A stretch of 58,438 bases of DNA from Hyphomicrobiales bacterium. Its GTDB lineage: Bacteria > Pseudomonadota > Alphaproteobacteria > Rhizobiales > Rhizobiaceae. Within the stretch, counting starts at the first letter, position 1, and each line of letters begins with the position of its first letter. Both the position numbers and the translations under genes were made by a program. The notes beneath the pieces were generated by a model, which was given only the letters and a program-made list of their open reading frames with translations, did not search any database and was not told the origin of the DNA. The stretch lies in NCBI GenBank assembly GCA_900469445.1, contig UBXM01000053.1, forward strand, positions 1 through 58,438. The letters run 5' to 3'. Shown one piece after another: positions 52,719 to 58,438 of this stretch.

Positions 52719-54506
52719 ATGTTTCGCGAGGCTGCAGCGCGCCTACCCTCGGTTTTCTCGGGATTTCTTCCCGGTGCTCCATTTGATGATCGAAGCGCCT
52801 GGCGGAATGTCGCCGATGAGTTGAAGGCGCATGTGCTGAAAGATGCCGAAGCGGCAACCTGTCGCAGCTGGTCGGTGATCAGAGCGCTGGACTACCGGCA
52901 GTTCTCGATCACCGGCAACCGGGCCGATTTCGAAGCCGCCTATTTCTCCCGTCGCCGGATGCTGAATGATCTCGTGCTTGGCGAACTGGTTGAGGGCGAG
53001 GGGCGTTTTCTGTCGTCGATCGTCGATGGCGTCATGCTGATCTGCGAGGAAAGCGGTTGGCAGCTGCCGGCGCATAATTCCTATGAACGCGGTGGTATGC
53101 GTCATCCTCTGCCGGATGTTACGCGCCCGGTCATCGATCTTTTCGCCGCCGAAACCGGGGCGCTGCTGGCCACCGTCGCGGCGTTGCTCGGTGGGCCGTT
53201 GCATCAGGTCAGCCCCGTTATCCGTAGCCGTATCGAACATGAGATCCATGTCCGAATTCTCGCACCTTACCTCGGCACCCATTTCTGGTGGATGGGCAAT
53301 GGTGCGGAGCGCATGAACAACTGGACGGCGTGGATCACCCAGAACGTTCTCTTGGCGACCTTCAGCCTCGATACCGATGACGAAATGAAACGTCGTGTCG
53401 TCGAGAAGGCGCTCGGCAGCCTCGATTGTTTCATCAAGGATTATGCAGAAGACGGTGCCTGCGAGGAGGGCGTTGTCTATTATCGGCACGCGGCGCTTTG
53501 CCTGTTCGGTTCCATGACGATCCTCGATACCGTCGCACCGGGCAGCATGGCGGCGCTATGGACCGAGCCGAAGATCCGCAACATGGCGGAATACATTCTC
53601 CATATGCATGTGGACGGCCGTTATTATTTCAATTTCGCCGATTCAGCCGCCGTCATCGACCCCTGCAGCGTTCGCGAATATCTGTTCGGCAAGGCTGTCG
53701 GGTCGGAGGCTCTGGCGGCATTTGCCGCACGGGATCGCGCTACCGGCACTGCGCCGCATCTGCCGGAAGAATGGAACCTCTGGTACCGCGTTCAGGAACT
53801 GCTGACGGATGTCCGGCTGCCAGATGCGGCAGGTCCGCCCGCCGGAGATGCGTCCTATCCGGGCATCGGCCTTTATATCGCCCGTGACGCGCGTTTCGCG
53901 CTTGCCGTGAAGGGCGGAAACAACGGCGAAAGCCACAATCACAACGATGTCGGCAGCATCACGCTCTACAAGGACGGCCAGCCGTTCCTGATCGATGTCG
54001 GTGTCGAAACCTATACGGCCAAGACCTTTTCGATCCGCCGCTACGAAATCTGGACGATGCAATCGGCCTTTCACAATTTGCCGACATTCGGCGAAGTCAT
54101 GCAGTCGGAGGGGGCGGCTTTTGCGGCGCGTGATATGCGGGCCGTGTTTTCACCGGAAGCGGCGGAGATCTCCCTCGATATCGCCGCGGCTTACCCAGAA
54201 GCGGCAAGGCTTCGAACCTATCGCCGCACGGTGTCGCTGCGCCGCGGTCATGGCGTGGAGATCATCGATGATCACGACGGAGATCTGCCGGCCATCCTGT
54301 CTTTGATGACCTGTGAAGAGCCGGTTGTTCGTGGCGGATCGATCCATGTCGGCGAGTTGGGGCGTATCGAGATCGAAGGCGGCGGCGACATCGAAATCGA
54401 GACGATCGAGATCGACGACGCGCGTCTACGGATTTCATGGCCCTCGAAAATTTATCGGCTGCGCATTCCGCTTGTCGGCAAGCAGCTGAAATTGCAGATC
54501 GTCTGA
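52719..54506 (+). CDS. Heparinase II/III-family polysaccharide lyase, cytoplasmic
   Basis: The 595-aa protein has an N-terminal alpha/alpha toroid (about 60-370) and a heparinase II/III-like beta-sandwich domain (about 375-590) with the signature HNHNDVG at 406-412. Candidate catalytic residues are Asn201 (MNNWTAW), Tyr254-Tyr255 and His257 (GVVYYRHA) and His406/His408, the set used for beta-elimination next to uronates. It lacks a signal peptide, which separates it from secreted lyases and suggests that imported oligosaccharides are cut in the cytoplasm. It is followed 10 nt later by an F5/8-like protein gene. The exact substrate (alginate-like, glycosaminoglycan-like or exopolysaccharide) cannot be told by eye. 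Confidence 0.88.
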   Translation: MFREAAARLPSVFSGFLPGAPFDDRSAWRNVADELKAHVLKDAEAATCRSWSVIRALDYRQFSITGNRADFEAAYFSRRRMLNDLVLGELVEGEGRFLSSIVDGVMLICEESGWQLPAHNSYERGGMRHPLPDVTRPVIDLFAAETGALLATVAALLGGPLHQVSPVIRSRIEHEIHVRILAPYLGTHFWWMGNGAERMNNWTAWITQNVLLATFSLDTDDEMKRRVVEKALGSLDCFIKDYAEDGACEEGVVYYRHAALCLFGSMTILDTVAPGSMAALWTEPKIRNMAEYILHMHVDGRYYFNFADSAAVIDPCSVREYLFGKAVGSEALAAFAARDRATGTAPHLPEEWNLWYRVQELLTDVRLPDAAGPPAGDASYPGIGLYIARDARFALAVKGGNNGESHNHNDVGSITLYKDGQPFLIDVGVETYTAKTFSIRRYEIWTMQSAFHNLPTFGEVMQSEGAAFAARDMRAVFSPEAAEISLDIAAAYPEAARLRTYRRTVSLRRGHGVEIIDDHDGDLPAILSLMTCEEPVVRGGSIHVGELGRIEIEGGGDIEIETIEIDDARLRISWPSKIYRLRIPLVGKQLKLQIV

Positions 54507-54516
54507 GGAGGACGGA

Positions 54517-55305
54517 ATGGAACTGAGACTGAAGGTAATCGGCGCGAACGGTGCCGTGCGGGCAGAAACGAAGGATACGGATGAGGCGTTTCTGATCTTT
54601 CGCGACTTTTACGAAGACGGTGATCAGGTCGTGGTCGAAGCCTCCGAGCCGGGGCATATCGTGCTTGCGCTCGATGATGCGATGAGCCCGACGCTCGTCT
54701 ATCTGAAAGGCGAAGCCTATGGCTTGACCGTCCCCTTTGAGATCCGGCGCGCGCCTTATTCTCCCCGCGCTTTCACCGGTGATCTGCATCGCCTGCATGT
54801 TCGAAAGGCGTGCCCCGAGGAAGTCGCGCAGCGGCGAAACCTTGCCCTCAACCCCTGGGACGACAAGGGCAATGCGACACTCTTTCCGCATGCCTCGGCA
54901 AACGTCCAGACCCGCGGTGAGACCCAGTTTGCTGCGCGAAACGCCATCGACGGCGAAAAGGCCAATGATGACCATGGCCGCTGGCCCTATACCAGCTGGG
55001 GCATCAACATGGACCCGGCAGCGGAGCTGACGGTGGAGTTCGGCCGTCCGGTAAAGGTCGATGAAATCGTGCTCTACCTGCGCGCTGATTTCCCGCATGA
55101 CGCCTGGTGGAAAAATGCCAGCGTCACGCTTTCAAGCGGCGAGGTGCACAGCTTTCCCCTGGTGAAAACCGGCGGTGCGCAGCGCTTCCGAATTACGGAG
55201 CAGACGGTCGAATGGATCAAGCTGCACAGCCTCATCAAGGCCGAAGATCCTTCGCCCTTTCCGGCGCTGACGCAGATCGAGATCTGGGGGCGTGATATCG
55301 GCTGA
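54517..55305 (+). CDS. Protein with discoidin/F5-8-type C-terminal domain
   Basis: The 262-aa protein has an N-terminal beta-rich part (about 1-105) and a C-terminal galactose-binding-like domain (about 108-260; markers RNAIDGEKANDDHGRWPYTSWGIN and ELTVEFGRPVKVDEIVLYLRADFP). Such modules bind carbohydrate ends. No signal peptide is visible. It is coupled to the lyase gene, so it may hold or present the oligosaccharide, or act as a non-catalytic partner. The N-terminal part is not recognised. Confidence 0.72.
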   Translation: MELRLKVIGANGAVRAETKDTDEAFLIFRDFYEDGDQVVVEASEPGHIVLALDDAMSPTLVYLKGEAYGLTVPFEIRRAPYSPRAFTGDLHRLHVRKACPEEVAQRRNLALNPWDDKGNATLFPHASANVQTRGETQFAARNAIDGEKANDDHGRWPYTSWGINMDPAAELTVEFGRPVKVDEIVLYLRADFPHDAWWKNASVTLSSGEVHSFPLVKTGGAQRFRITEQTVEWIKLHSLIKAEDPSPFPALTQIEIWGRDIG

Positions 55306-55336
55306 GCCGCCCCCTTGCCGGGTGATCCCGCGGGGA

Positions 55337-56122
55337 TCAGCCGGGGGTGGCGCGCGAGTTGCGCAGCAGTTCGCGATAGCGGGCCTGGCTTCCCCTCAGG
55401 TGATCGCGCATCGCGTTGCGCGCCGCCTCTTCGTCGCGGTCGGAGATCGCCATGACGATTGCTTCGTGCTCCTGGTGGATCAGGCGGCGATAGGCGGTCT
55501 GTTCGGCAAAATCCGGGTCCGGCACGGGTCTCGACTGGGGGATCACCGCGCTGCCGTGAAACTCCAGATGTTGCCGGAACAGCGGGTTGTTGGTCGCATC
55601 TGCGATGGCGAAATGGAGTTCCAGATCGGCCAGCCGGATCGATTCGTTCTGTTCGATGCAGTGCAGAACCTGCCTGTGGCACTCGAAAATCGCCTCTTCC
55701 TGCGCCGGCGAGCGGCGCGCGGCGGCAAGGCCGGCGGCTTCGATCTCGAGCGGCGCGCGGACTTCCAGAACCTCGAGATCAGACGATACGCGCGCCTTGT
55801 CGACGGTGCGGCTTGCAGTCACCTGAAAGGCCGGGTCGAGCACGAAAATGCCGGCGCCCTGCCTCACTTCCACGAGGCCATCCGACTTCAAGGCGGCAAC
55901 GGCCTCACGAATGACCGTGCGGCTCACCTTGTGGGTTTCCGTCAGTTCCACTTCGCTCGGCAGTTTCTGCCCTGGCGAATACTGGCCGCTCGCAATCGCG
56001 TGCCGGAGGCTTGCCCCCACTTTTGAAACCAGTGATCCCGGCCCCTTGGGCCGAACCTTGGTCTGGACCGTCACAGCTGTTCCTCGCGATGCTGCGGAAT
56101 GAGGCGAAACGATTTTCGGCAT
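55337..56122 (-). CDS. GntR-family transcriptional regulator, FadR subfamily
   Basis: From MPKIVSPHSA this is a 261-aa protein; a TTG ten codons upstream is in frame but has no good ribosome site. The N-terminal winged helix (about 30-95, VGASLRHAIASGQYSPGQKLPSEVELTETHKVSRTVIREAVAALKSDGLVEVRQGAGIFV) precedes an all-helical FCD effector domain (about 115-255). It is convergent with the F5/8 gene and divergent from the SMP-30 gene. It likely represses the polysaccharide locus until a uronate-derived ligand binds. Confidence 0.92.
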   Translation of the reverse strand: MPKIVSPHSAASRGTAVTVQTKVRPKGPGSLVSKVGASLRHAIASGQYSPGQKLPSEVELTETHKVSRTVIREAVAALKSDGLVEVRQGAGIFVLDPAFQVTASRTVDKARVSSDLEVLEVRAPLEIEAAGLAAARRSPAQEEAIFECHRQVLHCIEQNESIRLADLELHFAIADATNNPLFRQHLEFHGSAVIPQSRPVPDPDFAEQTAYRRLIHQEHEAIVMAISDRDEEAARNAMRDHLRGSQARYRELLRNSRATPG

Positions 56123-56337
56123 ATCCGCGTGTTCGCTAAATAGGTATGACAAATTTCAATTGTGATCAATCGCAGAAAGGTGATTTGTAGCGGTTTTGCG
56201 TCCAATTGACGCTTTTCCCGATCCGGAAACGAAGGCTGGACGGGGATATTCGTCTGCTGTATTTCTGAAAACTTGAATTCGCCCATTAAGTCATATGATG
56301 ACGTGACCGGCAGCATTTTCGGGAGGATGCAGCTAAA
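56123..56337. promoter_or_regulatory. 215-bp divergent promoter region between gntR and the lactonase gene
   Basis: Besides the candidate operator at 56142-56152 this region has the octamer CATATGAT at 56292-56299, also found before the lyase gene, and GGAGG 12 nt before the lactonase ATG. Confidence 0.5.
56142..56152. promoter_or_regulatory. Second candidate GntR operator upstream of gntR
   Basis: AGGTATGACAA fits TNGTNNNACNA on the plus strand with only the first base off, and shares GGT-N3-ACAA with the site at 52619-52629. It lies 20-30 nt upstream of the gntR start, a position for autoregulation. Confidence 0.4.
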
Positions 56338-57201
56338 ATGCCCATGAACGACATTTTCGATCGACGCCGTTGCGAACTCGGTGAAGGTGCCTTCTGGCAT
56401 CCGCAACGTCAGCAATTCTTCTGGTTCGACATCGTCAACAATCTCCTCCTCAGCCGGCAAGGCGACAAGCCGCTGGAATGGGCGTTCGATGAGAATGTAT
56501 CGGCAGCGGGCTGGCTTTCCAGAGACGAATTGCTGATCGCGGCAGAAAGCGGCCTTTCGAGCTTCAACCTGATCTCGGGCAAGCGCGAACCTGTGGCGGC
56601 CTTCCCGCACAACCCGGTCCTGCGCTCCAATGACGGCCGGGCAGATCCCTATGGCGGTTTCTGGATCGGCACGATGGGCAAGCGTTCGGAACAGGAGGCC
56701 GGGGCGATATGGCGCTACTGGCGCGGTGAGTTTCGCATTCTCTACGACAAGATCAGCATCACCAACGCCATCTGCTTCGATGCGGAGCGCTCGCTTGCCT
56801 ATTTCTCCGATACACGCCTGAAGAAGATCTGGCGCGTCCGGCTGGATGCCGAAGGGTGGCCGTCGGGCGAACCGGACCTGTTCATCGATCTGACCGAAGC
56901 CAGCTTCAATCCGGATGGCGCGGTGATCGATGCCGCCGGTAACCTGTGGAACGCCCAGTGGGGTGGCCGCCGCGTCGCCTGCTACGCGCCCGATGGCCAG
57001 GAAATCGCGGCTGAATATTTCGAAGCGACGCGCATCTCATGCCCGGCTTTCGGTGGCAGGGATATGCAGAGCCTTTTTGCCACTTCCGCCTGCCAGGGCA
57101 TGAGCGCCGAGGCGCGCGAGGCCGAACCGCTGGCCGGAATGACCTTCGAGCGCAAGACCGCATTTCTGGGTGTGAGCGAGCCGCAGGTTATCCTGGGCTG
57201 A
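56338..57201 (+). CDS. SMP-30/gluconolactonase-family lactonase
   Basis: The 287-aa protein is a six-bladed beta-propeller of the SMP-30/gluconolactonase/LRE family. The metal-binding Glu lies in CELGEGAFWHP, the Asn and Asp positions in LRSNDGRADPYGGFWIGTMG, and an Asn in DKISITNAICFDAE. It hydrolyses sugar lactones, producing aldonates or aldarates from an oxidised monosaccharide. It starts the plus-strand unit divergent from gntR and is followed 59 nt later by an acyltransferase gene. The substrate may be the lactone of a uronate-derived sugar released in this locus. Confidence 0.88.
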   Translation: MPMNDIFDRRRCELGEGAFWHPQRQQFFWFDIVNNLLLSRQGDKPLEWAFDENVSAAGWLSRDELLIAAESGLSSFNLISGKREPVAAFPHNPVLRSNDGRADPYGGFWIGTMGKRSEQEAGAIWRYWRGEFRILYDKISITNAICFDAERSLAYFSDTRLKKIWRVRLDAEGWPSGEPDLFIDLTEASFNPDGAVIDAAGNLWNAQWGGRRVACYAPDGQEIAAEYFEATRISCPAFGGRDMQSLFATSACQGMSAEAREAEPLAGMTFERKTAFLGVSEPQVILG

Positions 57202-57260
57202 CGATCGTTGTTCGCTTCGCGGACTGGCCTCGATGATCGAGGCATGAACAGGACAGGCAG

Positions 57261-58438
57261 ATGAGCCACGAAATTTCCGCCACTCCCGGCGCTGACGAGA
57301 CGGCAGCGGATCGCAAGGCGCGACTGGAATTCATGACCTGGGAGCGCTGCCCGGACGAAACCGACAGTCCCGAACAAAGGGTTCTGAAGGACAAGCTCGC
57401 GCGAACCGCCAATGCCCGGATTGCCGACACGGCCTATATCGCCGAGGACGCCCGTATCTTCACCACGGCGCTCACCGTCGGCAACCGGTCCTGGATCGCG
57501 GCGCATGCGCTCGTCCGAGGAGACGTGGAATTCGGCTCGAACTGCTCGGTCAACGCCTATGCCTGTATCTCGGGAAAGGTTCGTTGCGGGGATGGTGTCC
57601 GCATCGCCTCGCTGGTGTCGATCGTCGGTTTCAACCACGGTTTTGACGATCCGAACACGCCGATCAACAGTCAGCCCCACGAAATCAAGGGCATCGTCAT
57701 CGGTGACGATGTCTGGATCGGCGCCAATGCTGTTATCCTCGATGGCGTGACGATCGGCGATGGTGCGGTCATCGCGGCAGGCGCCGTCGTCAACAAGGAC
57801 GTTCCGCCGCTGGCGATCATGGCCGGCGTGCCGGCAAAGCTCGTGCGCCGTCGCGGAGAAAAGCCGATGGCCGCAAAGTCCCGCCGCGGAGACGTCGAGC
57901 AGGCGCTGCGGTCGATCAGCGAAATCGCTGAGAGCCAGTGGCGTGAGGTTCTCGGCCATTATCGCCGGCCCGAAGGATATCTCTCGGCAGATGCGAGCGG
58001 TGTGGCCTGCGAAAGCGCTCGACATCAATGTGACGCAATCGAAATCGCAGCGGGTTTCGGCGCGCCTCCATCCGGGCAAGAGGCGAGGGCGATCATCGAC
58101 CGCCTGCAGTCGATGCAGGATGTAAAGACAGGGCTGTTTCCGGACCCCTTCACGCCTCCGGATCCATCCAAACCCTTTCTGGAGGATAATCTTTCCCTCT
58201 ATAATGTGCTGGCCGCCGGCTATGCCCTCGAAATTCTCGGCAGCAGGCCGAAATTCCCGATCGCCAGCGTGGAAATGGATGCGGTTGCTTTATGCGACTG
58301 GCTGGACGCCCTGCCGTGGAAAGAGCGCGCCTGGCGCTGCGGAGATCGCCTTGATGGCGTCGCTACGGCGCTTTATTTCAATGCGCGCTATTTCGAAAGC
58401 GGCGAAGGGCGTCCGAGGGGGCGCCAGGGGGGCAGGGA
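57261..58438 (+). CDS. Hexapeptide acyltransferase with long C-terminal extension, cut by window end
   Basis: At least 392 codons are open from ATG 57261 to the window edge, and no stop is reached. About residues 45-195 form a left-handed beta-helix of hexapeptide repeats (GDVEFGSNCSVNAYACISG, IVIGDDVWIGANAVILDGVTIG, closing with IMAGVPAKLVRR), which marks an O-acetyltransferase of the maltose/xenobiotic acetyltransferase type. The remaining more than 195 residues are helix-rich (EDNLSLYNVLAAGYALEILG and DAVALCDWLDALPWKERAW) and not recognised. The fusion is unusual. Its place after the lactonase suggests modification of a sugar from this locus. Confidence 0.85.
   Translation, partial: MSHEISATPGADETAADRKARLEFMTWERCPDETDSPEQRVLKDKLARTANARIADTAYIAEDARIFTTALTVGNRSWIAAHALVRGDVEFGSNCSVNAYACISGKVRCGDGVRIASLVSIVGFNHGFDDPNTPINSQPHEIKGIVIGDDVWIGANAVILDGVTIGDGAVIAAGAVVNKDVPPLAIMAGVPAKLVRRRGEKPMAAKSRRGDVEQALRSISEIAESQWREVLGHYRRPEGYLSADASGVACESARHQCDAIEIAAGFGAPPSGQEARAIIDRLQSMQDVKTGLFPDPFTPPDPSKPFLEDNLSLYNVLAAGYALEILGSRPKFPIASVEMDAVALCDWLDALPWKERAWRCGDRLDGVATALYFNARYFESGEGRPRGRQGGR

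Noticed and set aside
1..58438. CRISPR array, tRNA, rRNA, insertion sequence or integrase
   Set aside because: I saw no spaced repeat array, cloverleaf, transposase or integrase motif, or terminal inverted repeats. A covariance-model search was not possible here.

Overview
The window reads as chromosome or chromid sequence of an alphaproteobacterium of the Rhizobium/Agrobacterium group. The GC content is high, genes are tightly packed, and the content is typical of that group: several ABC and tripartite sugar-acid transporters, a thiCOSGE operon behind a TPP riboswitch, LigD with two tandem Ku genes, and catabolic loci controlled by RpiR, DeoR, LacI, LysR and GntR regulators. The assignment rests on gene families and codon style only. 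I see no rRNA, tRNA, CRISPR array, insertion sequence or phage gene, so this is accessory metabolic DNA rather than an obvious mobile island.

Layout. 1-5.4 kb, minus strand: an Ade-like amidohydrolase, an M24 peptidase, an RpiR regulator and a periplasmic binding protein whose operon leaves the window on the left. 5.7-8.4 kb: adhE, with an FNR/FixK-type site upstream. 8.6-9.5 kb: ribB behind an FMN riboswitch (minus). 9.6-19.5 kb: a divergent sugar locus. It has a DeoR regulator, an RbsC/RbsA/DUF2291/RbsB-type ABC system (minus), and an isomerase, a split transketolase and an FGGY kinase (plus). The gene set fits the D-apiose/apulose-4-phosphate transketolase route. 19.6-24.2 kb: TPP riboswitch and thiC-thiO-thiS-thiG-thiE. 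24.4-26.0 kb: a GDPD/inositol-monophosphatase pair. 26.1-27.8 kb: poxB. 28.0-32.7 kb: NHEJ genes, a 95-aa orphan ORF plus ligD facing two ku genes. 32.8-35.0 kb: LysR regulator divergent from an L-talarate/galactarate dehydratase. 35.0-41.8 kb: LacI regulator and a TctCBA-type transporter, an arabinonate-type IlvD/EDD dehydratase and an RraA-fold aldolase. 42-44.3 kb: a 7TMR-DISM diguanylate cyclase and a small membrane protein. 44.4-58.4 kb: an oligosaccharide utilisation locus. It has a CUT1 ABC system, a YesL-like protein, GH88, DUF2264, a heparinase II/III-fold lyase, an F5/8-like domain protein, a GntR regulator, an SMP-30 lactonase and a hexapeptide acyltransferase with a long C-terminal extension cut by the window edge.

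How it works together. Most of the DNA serves uptake and breakdown of plant-derived or microbial carbohydrates and sugar acids, each unit with its own transporter and local regulator. All four binding-protein genes are followed by a stable hairpin, which would let them be expressed above their membrane partners. The two least explained units are the apiose-like locus and the heparinase/GH88/DUF2264 locus. In the latter every predicted enzyme lacks a signal peptide, so depolymerisation seems to finish inside the cell.
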